Source: CAVSWN01 sp046728115 (GTDB taxonomy: Bacteria; Acidobacteriota; Vicinamibacteria; Vicinamibacterales; CAVVIG01). From it: a DNA stretch of 22,993 bases. The translations under genes and the position numbers were made by a program. The stretch is from assembly GCA_046728115.1 (NCBI GenBank), contig JBKPDW010000151.1, positions 1-22,993 of the forward strand. The letters are read 5' to 3'. The notes beneath the pieces are model-generated. The model did no database searches. It was given only the letters and a program-made list of their open reading frames with translations, and was not told the DNA's origin. Below, piece by piece: positions 13,104 to 20,673 of this stretch (its first letter is position 1; each line of letters begins with the position of its first letter).

Positions 13104-15812
13104 ATGGCTGATACCAAACTAGTCGGCCAGAATTACACCACTCCGGATCTCGTCGCGAAAGTCACCGGCAAGGCGAAGTACGCGGAAGACTATCGCGTCG
13201 AGGGGATGCTGTTCGCCAAGCTGCTCACCAGCCCGATGCCGCACGCACGCGTCACGAAGCTGGACTTGAGCCGAGCCAAGAGCATGCCTGGCGTGAAGGC
13301 CATTCTCACGGCCGACGAGATGCCGGGCGCGGCTGCCGGCGCGACGCTCGGCGAAAACGTGCAGGCAACGGCGCAGGCCGAGCGCGGCCTGACCAACGAA
13401 CCGTTGTATCAGGGCGAACCGATTCTCGCCGTGGCTGCGACGAGCGAAGCCGAAGCAGTCGAAGCGATCGAAGCGATCGACATCGAATTCGAGCCGCTGC
13501 CCTTCGTTGTCGACCCGATTGAGAGCCTGCGCCCGGGCGGTCCGAATGCACGCACGCAAGGCAACGTGTGGATGCGACCGGCAACCCCGCCGGCAGCGGC
13601 ACCCGCGCGGGGTGCCGCCAACGATGCTCGCGGCGCGAGCCCTGCCGCTCCGCCCGCCGCTGCGCAAGCCCCACAGGCGGCACCCAATGCCGAGGCTCGC
13701 GGCGCTGCCGCAGGCGCAGCCGGCGCTCGCGCCGGTCAGGCAGCGGATGGCCGTCAAGGCGCTCCCGCAGGAGGCGACGGACGCGCGGCGCGCGGTGGAC
13801 GCGCAGGACGCGGCGCGGCAGGTGCGCCGGCCGCTCCCCAACTTGCGGTCTGGAAATGGACCGAGGACGACTTCAAGAACGCCGGCGAAGGCCAGCTGCC
13901 GCTCGGCAAATACACAGACGAGTGGGCGTTCGGCAACGTCGAGGAGGGACTCAAGAACGCGGATCTCGTGCTCGACGAGACGTTCATGACGCAGTCCACC
14001 GGGCACCAGCCGCTCGAAACGCGGACGGCCATGGCCTACTGGCAGAACGGCAAGGCGTATCTGCACGGCTCCACGCAGAGCACGGTGCAGACCGTCGCGT
14101 CGGTCGCGCGGTGGGCCGGACTGCAGCCCAACCAGGTCGTCGTCATCAGCGAATACACGGGTGGCGGTTTCGGCAGCAAGATTCCGGGCTCGGTCTTCAT
14201 GGCGATCCCGATCCTGCTCTCGAAGAAAGCCAACGCGCCGGTCATGATGCGCATCACGCGTGAGGACGAGCACTTCATCGGCCGCGCACGTCCGGGCGTT
14301 CTTGCGCGCGTGAAGGCCGGCTTCAGAAAAGACGGGCGTATTACGGCGATCGACATGTACGCGATTTGCGACAACGGCCCGTACGATCCACAGGGCGACG
14401 CGCGAACCGCAGGCACCACGATCTCGCTCGCGTACCAGCCCGAGTCGATGCGCTGGCGTGGACTGACGGTGGTGACCAACACTCCGCCCAAGGTCTCGCA
14501 GCGCGCGCCGGGTGGCATGCAGGGCGTCGGCATCATGGAGCCGATCATCGCCAAGGCCGCGAAAGCGCTCAACCTCGATCAGGTCGAAGTCCGCAAGCTC
14601 AACGCGCCGGCGGGAAAGGCACCGTTCGGACCACCGAATCCCAACGGCAGTCGGAATTACGTGACCAGCGCGTTCGTCAGGGAAGCGCTCGACAAAGGCC
14701 GCGAGGTGTTCAAGTGGGAAGAGCGCAAGGCGGCGCTCGCCGAAACGCGCAAGCGCGGCACCAAGGCCCGTGGCATCGGCGTCGCAGTCAGCCCCTTCGC
14801 CGGCGGCTCGATCGGCTTCGACGGCTTGTTCATCATCAAGCCGGATGGTCGCTTGCAGATCCAGTCAGGCATCGGGAACCTCGGCACGCATTCAATGTTC
14901 GATGTGCACCGGGTCGTTGCCGACATGCTCGGCATCCCGTTCGAGCAGTGCGACATCGTGTTCGGCAACACGAGCAAAAACCTGCCATGGACCTGCGTCT
15001 CGGCCGGCAGCCAGACCGCGCACGCCATGACGCGGGCGGCCCACGCCGTTGCCACCGACGCGATCAAGAAGCTGCAGGAGATCGCCGCGAAGACCAAAGG
15101 CGGCAGTCCCGATGCATACAAGGTTTCGGGCGGCAAGGTGTCGGGACCGGGCGGCACCATGACCTTCGCGCAGGCCGCGCAAAAGGCGATCGAACTCGGC
15201 GGCAAGTTCGACGGCCATGAAATGCCCGAAGACATCAACAACTTCACGAAGACGTCGGTCAAAGCTCTCGCGGGCCAGGGGCTCCTCGCAGTGGCCAGGG
15301 ACTCCTATCCGCGCGACGGCCAGTCGCAGTCCTACGTGATCGGATATGCCGAGGTCGAAGTCGATACCGAGACCGGCACGGTGAAGGTGATCGATTACAC
15401 CTCTATCGGCGATGTCGGCAGGATCCTGAACCCGCGCGGCCTGAAGGGTCAGCTCTTCGGCGGATCGATGCTGGGCCTCGGGCACGCCAAGACGCAGCGC
15501 TGGGCCTACGACCAGCACTACGGCGTTGCGCTGGCGCGGCGGTTCTACCAGAACAAGCCGCCGACGATTCTCGACGCGCCGTTGAACTTCGAAGGCAGCG
15601 CGGTGGATCTGCCGGATCCGGAGACGCCGGTTGGCGTGCGCGGCGTCGGTGAACCTCCGGTCGGTGCGGCCTATGGCGCGATCATGAATGCGATCGCGGA
15701 TGCGGTTGGCGACGAGGTCTTCCGTCGCTCGCCGGTTTCGCCCGACATCATCCTGAGCGCGCTCGAGAACAATGGGAAACGGACGCACGAGGCGCTCACG
15801 GCTCATATTTAG
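13104..15812 (+). CDS. Molybdenum hydroxylase molybdopterin-binding subunit
   Basis: 902 residues from the ATG at 13104, with GAGGAA about 8 bases upstream. It holds the molybdenum active site of a xanthine dehydrogenase/aldehyde oxidase-type enzyme. Visible motifs are KVTGKAKYAEDY at the start, GGGFGSK (353-359), QRAPGG (466-471) and catalytic base E850 in GVRGVGEPPVGAAYGAI. No signal peptide is seen, so export would depend on the Tat-bearing partner. Residues about 158-246 are an insert made almost entirely of Ala, Gly, Pro and Arg (for example RGGRAGRGAAGAPAAP), which makes the protein longer than the usual 730-790 residues. The insert is followed by the ordinary block ending ETRTAMA. Substrate is not readable: aldehydes, N-heterocycles and aromatic CoA esters are all possible for the family. 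Confidence 0.92.
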   Translation: MADTKLVGQNYTTPDLVAKVTGKAKYAEDYRVEGMLFAKLLTSPMPHARVTKLDLSRAKSMPGVKAILTADEMPGAAAGATLGENVQATAQAERGLTNEPLYQGEPILAVAATSEAEAVEAIEAIDIEFEPLPFVVDPIESLRPGGPNARTQGNVWMRPATPPAAAPARGAANDARGASPAAPPAAAQAPQAAPNAEARGAAAGAAGARAGQAADGRQGAPAGGDGRAARGGRAGRGAAGAPAAPQLAVWKWTEDDFKNAGEGQLPLGKYTDEWAFGNVEEGLKNADLVLDETFMTQSTGHQPLETRTAMAYWQNGKAYLHGSTQSTVQTVASVARWAGLQPNQVVVISEYTGGGFGSKIPGSVFMAIPILLSKKANAPVMMRITREDEHFIGRARPGVLARVKAGFRKDGRITAIDMYAICDNGPYDPQGDARTAGTTISLAYQPESMRWRGLTVVTNTPPKVSQRAPGGMQGVGIMEPIIAKAAKALNLDQVEVRKLNAPAGKAPFGPPNPNGSRNYVTSAFVREALDKGREVFKWEERKAALAETRKRGTKARGIGVAVSPFAGGSIGFDGLFIIKPDGRLQIQSGIGNLGTHSMFDVHRVVADMLGIPFEQCDIVFGNTSKNLPWTCVSAGSQTAHAMTRAAHAVATDAIKKLQEIAAKTKGGSPDAYKVSGGKVSGPGGTMTFAQAAQKAIELGGKFDGHEMPEDINNFTKTSVKALAGQGLLAVARDSYPRDGQSQSYVIGYAEVEVDTETGTVKVIDYTSIGDVGRILNPRGLKGQLFGGSMLGLGHAKTQRWAYDQHYGVALARRFYQNKPPTILDAPLNFEGSAVDLPDPETPVGVRGVGEPPVGAAYGAIMNAIADAVGDEVFRRSPVSPDIILSALENNGKRTHEALTAHI

Positions 15813-15827
15813 CGCGCCGTTGGGGCT

Positions 15828-15959
15828 GGGGCTTGGGAATCGGGGCTTCGGGATTGGGAATTCGGAATCAGGGACCAGGGATTCGGGATTAGAAAAACCA
15901 GGGATTCGGGTGTTGTGGCGGCGGGACTCATCCCCAAGCCCTGACTCCTGACCCCTGAC
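15828..15959. repeat. Heptad-periodic inverted repeat array, site 4, inside the operon
   Basis: Nine 7-mers run without a break from 15828 to 15890: GGGGCTT, GGGAATC, GGGGCTT, CGGGATT, GGGAATT, CGGAATC, AGGGACC, AGGGATT, CGGGATT. The other side has CCCTGAC, TCCTGAC, CCCTGAC (15939-15959). TTGGGGCTGGGGCTTGGG near 15820 is the near complement of ATCCCCAAGCCC near 15930. The array fills the 159-base gap between the molybdopterin and FAD subunit genes, and ends just before the AAGGAG ribosome binding site of the FAD subunit. Confidence 0.85.
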
Positions 15960-15971
15960 AAGGAGCAAGCG

Positions 15972-16988
15972 ATGGCCGTCATCCGAGACATCATTCCGGC
16001 ATTCGAGCTCTACCAGCCCGCGAGCGTGGAGGATGCCCTGAAGCTGCTGGATCGGTATGGCACCGACGCTCTGGTGCTGGCCGGTGGCCTCGACAGCATG
16101 GACTGGCTGAAGGATCGACTGAAGCGGCCGAAGGCCGTCGTCGATCTCGGTCAGATCAAGGAACTGCGCGGGGTGAAAGAGGTGAACGGTGGCCTCGAGA
16201 TCGGGGCGGCAACGCCGCTCACCGAAGTCGTGCGCCATCCGACCGTTCGCGACAAGTTCTCGCTGCTGATGGAGGCAGCCGAGCTCGTTGCCTCGCCCCA
16301 GATCCGCAATCAGGGCACGCTCGGCGGCAACGTCTCGCAGGATACGCGCTGCTGGTACTACCGAGGCGGCTGGAACTGCTACCGCGCCGGCGGCAACATC
16401 TGCTACGCCGATACGCCGACAGCCATCAATCGCGAGCACGCGATCTTCGACGCCGACCGCTGCGTCGCCGTCAACCCCTCTGACACAGCGCCCGCACTGG
16501 TCGCACTCGACGCGCAAATGGTGATTCGCAGCTCGAAGGGCGAGCGCGTCGTCAACGCCGAGGACTACTGGATCGGCCCGGGCATCGATATCACACGGAT
16601 GAACGTGCTCGCGCCGAACGAACTGCTGGTCGCCATCCGCATCCCGGCCACCTTCGCGGGCGCGCAGTTCTACTTCGAGAAAGTGCGCGACCGCCAGGTG
16701 TGGGACTTCCCGCTGGTGAACGTGGCGGCCGCCATCAAGCCGAACGGCGGCAATATCGGCGAAGCACGCCTCGTCGTCAATGCGGTGTCGGCCACACCGA
16801 AGCGGCTGAAGAACGTCGAAGCTGCCGTTGCCGGCAAACCGCGCAATGAAGAAACCGCCAGGATTGCCGGCGACATGGCCGTGATAGGCGCCGTGACGCT
16901 GCGCCACAACGGGTACAAAGTGCCGCTCATGCGCAACCTGGTGAGGCGCGCGATTCGCGGGTCGGAGGGTGGTACATGGACCTCCTAA
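15972..16988 (+). CDS. Molybdenum hydroxylase FAD-binding subunit with extra cysteine set
   Basis: 338 residues. AAGGAG (15960-15965) lies 6 bases before the ATG. The N-terminal FAD domain of the xanthine dehydrogenase family shows FELYQPASVEDALKLL, LAGGLDSMDWLK and ASPQIRNQGTLGGNVSQ (108-123). Then comes a cysteine-bearing stretch, C127, C136, C144 and C164 (RCWYYR, WNCYRAGG, ICYA, RCVAVNPSD). Similar inserts in 4-hydroxybenzoyl-CoA reductase beta and PaoB bind a [4Fe-4S] cluster, so I infer one here. The CO-dehydrogenase-type C-terminal domain follows. The subunit passes electrons from the 2Fe-2S protein to FAD and onward. The 3' end overlaps the cytochrome b gene by 13 bases, suggesting coupled translation. 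Confidence 0.9.
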   Translation: MAVIRDIIPAFELYQPASVEDALKLLDRYGTDALVLAGGLDSMDWLKDRLKRPKAVVDLGQIKELRGVKEVNGGLEIGAATPLTEVVRHPTVRDKFSLLMEAAELVASPQIRNQGTLGGNVSQDTRCWYYRGGWNCYRAGGNICYADTPTAINREHAIFDADRCVAVNPSDTAPALVALDAQMVIRSSKGERVVNAEDYWIGPGIDITRMNVLAPNELLVAIRIPATFAGAQFYFEKVRDRQVWDFPLVNVAAAIKPNGGNIGEARLVVNAVSATPKRLKNVEAAVAGKPRNEETARIAGDMAVIGAVTLRHNGYKVPLMRNLVRRAIRGSEGGTWTS

Positions 16989-17827
16989 AGTGGGGACGGA
17001 GCCCATGGGGCGAGTGGGTCATGACCCACGTCTCATGGAATCTGTTCTGGGCGTCGTTGTTCGCGGGTATCCTGTTTTTCGTCGCCCACGCGAGCTACAT
17101 GCTGTTCTCGGCGCATCGCAAGCGCGCGTCAGCAGAGACCGACGCTCTCGAGGCCGCGCGCAAGGATCTGCCGGCGAAAATCGAGCGGCACAACCTCACG
17201 GCGCGTCTGTTCCACTGGGTGATGGCGGCGGCGATGTTCGTGCTGCTCTTCACCGCGTTCTTGCCGGTCGTCGGCGTCAAATTCGCATGGGTGCGGTGGC
17301 ACTGGATTGCCGGACTGGTCCTGACCGGATCGATCCTGTTCCATATCGTGCACGCGTCGTTCTTCCTGGACTTCTGGTCAATCTGGGTTGGTCCGAAGGA
17401 TATTCCGGAGTTCAAGGCCGAACTCCTGCGCGAATTCGGCCATGATGTCCCTGGGCCAAAACCGGGGAAGTACCCGCTCGGGAACCGGCTGTACCACCTG
17501 GCCCAGGTGGTCGCGGGTCTGCTGGTGATTATCACGGGCGTCCTGATGATGTCCCGTATCCGGACGCCATTGTTCACGCGCAATCCATATTTGTTCAGCG
17601 ACGCGGCGTGGGGCGTCACCTATGTCGGCCACGGGCTCGCCGGCGTCGGCATGGTGGGCCTTGTCATTGCGCACGTGTACTTTGCAGTGCGGCCCGACAA
17701 ATGGTGGATTACCAAGTCGATGATCTTCGGCTGGATCACGCGCCGGCAATATCTCGAGCACCACGAGCCGACTCGCTGGCGCGTCGTCGGCGGTGGCTCG
17801 ACCGCGAAGCCGGCGGGCCAGGCGTGA
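16976..17827 (+). CDS. Membrane cytochrome b, formate dehydrogenase gamma-subunit-like
   Basis: 283 residues. GGAGGG (16964-16969) precedes the ATG by 6 bases, inside the end of the FAD subunit gene. One N-terminal membrane segment (about 20-45) is followed by four more (about 78-98, 108-130, 172-192, 212-238). Heme b ligands of E. coli FdnI align with H80 (RLFHW), H109 (WHWIAG), H219 (GHGLAG) and H233 (IAHVYFA). The C-terminal RRQYLEHHEPTRW mirrors the FdnI end. It is longer than FdnI (217 residues) because of the extra N-terminal segment. In formate dehydrogenases this subunit hands electrons to quinone; here it should do so for the molybdo-hydroxylase encoded just upstream. That pairing is inferred from gene order. 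Confidence 0.9.
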   Translation: MDLLKWGRSPWGEWVMTHVSWNLFWASLFAGILFFVAHASYMLFSAHRKRASAETDALEAARKDLPAKIERHNLTARLFHWVMAAAMFVLLFTAFLPVVGVKFAWVRWHWIAGLVLTGSILFHIVHASFFLDFWSIWVGPKDIPEFKAELLREFGHDVPGPKPGKYPLGNRLYHLAQVVAGLLVIITGVLMMSRIRTPLFTRNPYLFSDAAWGVTYVGHGLAGVGMVGLVIAHVYFAVRPDKWWITKSMIFGWITRRQYLEHHEPTRWRVVGGGSTAKPAGQA

Positions 17828-17872
17828 AGGGATTTCAGGCTCGAACGTCGATCTGAGCGCTGAACTTCCGAC

Positions 17873-18292
17873 ATGACCGCGGATGCCGCCGAGGCGCTGG
17901 CCGGCTTTCGGAGTCGCTGCAACACCATCGAAGAATCGTACGAGTTTTTCCTCGCGTACGCCTCACAGGGACTCTCAGCCGATCAGGCCAACGATCCCGG
18001 CCGTCAGGCGCGAGAGTACCTTCAGCGATGCGGCACCGCGCTCGACGGCCTTGGCGATGTCCTTACACAAAGCGTGGCCGGTCTCGGCGCCGAATCCGCT
18101 TCGCCGTACCGCGACTTCATTCGCGTGGTCGATCAGGACGCGCGAGCGGCACTGGCCGCCGTTCGCCTGGTGCTGGCGCTGCCATCAATCGGCTCCCAGG
18201 TGGTGGACAACCTCAACGCGTCGATCCACCTCAGAGCGTTGCTGACCGATCTGTTTCTGATCGATGAAGTACTGAAGGCTCGTCAGCGTTAG
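17873..18292 (+). CDS. Hypothetical helical protein, last gene of the molybdo-hydroxylase operon
   Basis: 139 residues; I do not recognise a family. The ATG at 17873 lies 45 bases after the cytochrome b stop, without a strong ribosome binding site. The protein appears all alpha-helical, has no signal peptide or membrane segment, and has two cysteines (C16 in RSRCNTIEESYEFF, and one in LQRCGTALDGL). Its place at the end of the operon suggests an assembly factor or accessory protein for the enzyme, but this is inference from position only. It ends 26 bases from the convergent DUF3500 gene, with no terminator visible between them. Confidence 0.7.
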   Translation: MTADAAEALAGFRSRCNTIEESYEFFLAYASQGLSADQANDPGRQAREYLQRCGTALDGLGDVLTQSVAGLGAESASPYRDFIRVVDQDARAALAAVRLVLALPSIGSQVVDNLNASIHLRALLTDLFLIDEVLKARQR

Positions 18293-18318
18293 TTGAGAGT
18301 TGGGTCGGTAATCCCTCG

Positions 18319-19566
18319 CTACTGCGCTCCTGTTCCGTGCGGATGTTGCAGGTAATGCAGGCGCAGCAGATCCTTCCCGTAATCGTTGCCGTTCGGGGTG
18401 CGCACCACCGTGTGGATGTGCTCGTGGTTTGGTGCGTTTGGATCCCTTGCGTACTGCTTCAGGTTCGCCGGCACTTGATGGTCGAACTCGATCAGAACGA
18501 CAGGGCTATGGACGCGGTAGTAGAAGACCGCGTCAGGGTCCGTCTGGCCGATCCACGCGAACCACGTGCGATCGAGATATCGCCGCACTTCGTCCATCTT
18601 CACACGTGCGTGACCATCGTCCATGTTGTCGATAAAGAGCGCAACGAGATCAAGCAGCTGTTTGCGCTGCGCATCGTTCATCTCCGACGCCCGCAGACCC
18701 GCATAGTCGAGGACGACGTTGTCCTTCCAGGCCTCGGTGAGGTTTTCGTTTCCCGTCTTCGAGAATCTGAGAATCGCCTTCTTTCGTTGCTCCGCGGTAA
18801 GCGCATTGATCAGAGACAAGCCGACGTTCTGCTCGTCCTGAAGGACGGTCGTTCCCTTGAACTTGCCGCCGTGCGCGGTGACCGGCTCCGAACCGGCGAA
18901 GAAGGGTGTCATGACAACCTGATCGCGCAGCACGAAATAATTGATGATCGCGTGATGCCCGTCGAGCTGCCATCCCCACGGCTCGGTCGCTGATGGCCGA
19001 CCCATCACCGTGATGTGGTAGCGCCATTCTCCGTAGCGATCGAAATCGTTGTCGTTGAGCTCGCCGAGTGTGTAGTTGAGCCGCATGATGTCGCGGGTTT
19101 GTCTCAGGCCCTTTGCACTCAGCGACGCGCGGAGCAATCCGAACGCGATCTCCCGCTGCGCGTCGGTCAGTTCGAGAAAGCTGACGCCCTGCCGGACGTA
19201 AAAGTCCTGGTTCATCCACTTCCGCCATTCGGGATCGTCTACGGCGAAGAGGCTCTTGGTTCGTTGCGGCGGGGTCAGCGACGCGAGAAACGCTTCCGCA
19301 GCTTTGCGCACGGGCTCGGTGGAAACGCCGGTCGAGCGCACGCCGAACAGCCCCGATTCCACCTGGCCGTTCGTGGTGATGCCTTTGTAGGGCTCCGACA
19401 ATCCGGCTTCTTCCGCCGCAACCGAGCGCTTTCGAAAATCTTCAACCCGCTGCCTCAGGAATTCCGGTGTTCTTGCCGCCGGCTGCATCTGTGACAAGGC
19501 TGGTTGAAAGAGTACGGCCGCCAGGAACACCACCGAGAGCAGCGCAACGACAGCAACGCGACGCAT
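18319..19566 (-). CDS. Secreted DUF3500 family protein
   Basis: 415 residues. I take the ATG at 19566, not 19680, because GGAGG (19575-19571) lies just upstream and a signal peptide follows (MRRVAVVALLSVVFLAAVLFQPALSQ). The body has blocks typical of DUF3500: EPYKGITTNGQVESGLF, RLNYTLGELNDNDFDRYGEWRYHITVMG, WGWQLDGHHAIINYFVLRDQVVMTPFFAGSEPV, FYYRVHSPVVLIEFDHQ, and C-terminal HEHIHTVVRTPNGNDYGKDLLRLHY. Conserved His and Asp residues (DGHH, EFDHQ, HEHIH) could bind metal, but no activity is established to my knowledge. It starts 28 bases after the desulfhydrase-like gene and is probably co-transcribed with it. Confidence 0.85.
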   Translation of the reverse strand: MRRVAVVALLSVVFLAAVLFQPALSQMQPAARTPEFLRQRVEDFRKRSVAAEEAGLSEPYKGITTNGQVESGLFGVRSTGVSTEPVRKAAEAFLASLTPPQRTKSLFAVDDPEWRKWMNQDFYVRQGVSFLELTDAQREIAFGLLRASLSAKGLRQTRDIMRLNYTLGELNDNDFDRYGEWRYHITVMGRPSATEPWGWQLDGHHAIINYFVLRDQVVMTPFFAGSEPVTAHGGKFKGTTVLQDEQNVGLSLINALTAEQRKKAILRFSKTGNENLTEAWKDNVVLDYAGLRASEMNDAQRKQLLDLVALFIDNMDDGHARVKMDEVRRYLDRTWFAWIGQTDPDAVFYYRVHSPVVLIEFDHQVPANLKQYARDPNAPNHEHIHTVVRTPNGNDYGKDLLRLHYLQHPHGTGAQ

Positions 19567-19594
19567 ATTTCCTCCGATGTGGAAGTGTACGCGA

Positions 19595-20578
19595 TCACGC
19601 GAAAAGTCCAACCTGTCCGCCCGTGTGCCAGAACAGCATCGTCTGATTCGCGGCGAATCTTCGCTCGCGAATGTACGCAATCAGGCCGGCCATCGCTTTG
19701 GCAGTGTAGGTGGGGTCCAGAAAGATCGCTTCGGTACGCGCCGCCAACTCGATCGCCTCGCGTGACGCGTCGGTCGGCACGCCGTAGCCATCGCCGACGA
19801 ATCGATCGTCCACTTCGATGGCGGTCCCCGATTCGAGCGCCTGCTTTGCGTCTGGCAGCACCGTCGCAATGCCTTTGACGATGCCGTCGATATCTGTCTG
19901 CAGCAGAGGTGCGGCCTCGTCTGCGCTGATGCCGATCACACGCGTCGACAGTCCAAGCAGCCGACAGCCGGCCACCAGGCCCGCCTGCGTGCCACCGGAA
20001 GAAGTCGAGTGAACGATGACATCTGGCGGCGGCATCTGATCCAGAAGCTCGGCGACAGCGTGGACATATCCGAGCGCGCCCAGCGGCGTCGAGGCGCCGA
20101 TTGGGATTACGAACGGACGCCTCCCTTCACGCCGGAGCCGATCTGCGATTTCGTCCATCTTTGGCGATCGATCATCACGCGACGACACATATACGACGTC
20201 GCCACCCAGCAAGCGATCGAGCAGCGCATTGGCCGTTGGACGTGTCGGCGGCGAACCGTTCGCGACAAGGACCGCCCGCATTCCCAGCTTCGCGGCGACC
20301 GCGGCCGTTGCGCGTGCGTGGTTCGACTGCAGCCCGCCAGCCGTGATCAACGTGTCCGCACCTTCTGCGTTCGCTCGCGCTGCGACGAACGCCAGCTTTC
20401 GTACCTTGTTGCCGCCAAACCCGAACGCCAGCGCATCGTCCCGCTTGATCAGCAGATGCGCCGCGGGCACGCCAAGCTGCGCGGCCAGACGCGGCATCGG
20501 TTCGACGAGTGACGGTGTCGACACCAACGGTAACGTTGGGAATTGCGCGAGCAGCTGACGCAGTTCGGAAGGGAGCAC
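19595..20578 (-). CDS. D-cysteine desulfhydrase-like PLP enzyme (ACC deaminase family)
   Basis: 327 residues from a GTG at 20578. A tryptophan-synthase-beta-fold PLP enzyme: Schiff-base lysine K58 in GFGGNKVRKLAF, GGLQSNHAR (81-89) with Q84 and S85, and phosphate loop SSGGTQAG (193-200). The family splits into 1-aminocyclopropane-1-carboxylate deaminases and D-cysteine desulfhydrases. Deaminases have Glu after the catalytic Tyr (VYEGK) and Leu in HLGG; desulfhydrases have Ser/Thr at both. Here they are T292 (DPTYTAKAM) and T319 (WHTGG), so I favour the desulfhydrase, which turns D-cysteine into pyruvate, ammonia and sulfide. It is cytoplasmic. The DUF3500 gene follows after 28 bases. Confidence 0.85.
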   Translation of the reverse strand: MLPSELRQLLAQFPTLPLVSTPSLVEPMPRLAAQLGVPAAHLLIKRDDALAFGFGGNKVRKLAFVAARANAEGADTLITAGGLQSNHARATAAVAAKLGMRAVLVANGSPPTRPTANALLDRLLGGDVVYVSSRDDRSPKMDEIADRLRREGRRPFVIPIGASTPLGALGYVHAVAELLDQMPPPDVIVHSTSSGGTQAGLVAGCRLLGLSTRVIGISADEAAPLLQTDIDGIVKGIATVLPDAKQALESGTAIEVDDRFVGDGYGVPTDASREAIELAARTEAIFLDPTYTAKAMAGLIAYIRERRFAANQTMLFWHTGGQVGLFA

Positions 20579-20583
20579 ACTGT

Positions 20584-20589
20584 ATAGTA
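20584..20589 (-). promoter_or_regulatory. Possible -10 element for the desulfhydrase-like gene
   Basis: The minus strand reads TACTAT at 20589-20584, an AT-rich spot 5 bases before the GTG at 20578. The predicted transcription start would coincide with the GTG, so the message could be leaderless. No -35 is obvious, because the upstream sequence is the heptad array. Confidence 0.25.
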
Positions 20590-20592
20590 CAT

Positions 20593-20673
20593 TTCAGAGT
20601 TCGGCCTTCAGACTTCAGATTGGCCAGCGAAATCTGAAATCACTCTGAACGCCGAACGCTGAATTCTGAAATG
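20593..20673. repeat. Heptad-periodic inverted repeat array, site 5, between divergent genes
   Basis: Left arm: TTCAGAG, TTCGGCC, TTCAGAC, TTCAGAT without a break (20593-20620). Right arm: CGAAATC, TGAAATC (20628-20641), then TGAACGC, CGAACGC, TGAATTC, TGAAATG (20646-20673, with one base out of step at 20653 avoided because the words are contiguous). The arms are imperfect reverse complements. The last 7-mer contains the ATG start codon of the next gene. The array fills nearly all of the 92 bases between the divergent genes. Confidence 0.8.

Noticed and set aside
14892..17006. Minus-strand open frame of 704 codons opposite the molybdo-hydroxylase genes
   Set aside because: It crosses three well-supported sense genes and the repeat array, and shows no motifs; it is a GC-driven shadow.
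19567..19680. N-terminal extension of the DUF3500 protein
   Set aside because: It overlaps the upstream desulfhydrase gene and hides the signal peptide; GGAGG precedes the ATG at 19566.
19595..20578. ACC deaminase
   Set aside because: Thr292 and Thr319 replace the Glu and Leu expected at the deaminase specificity positions.
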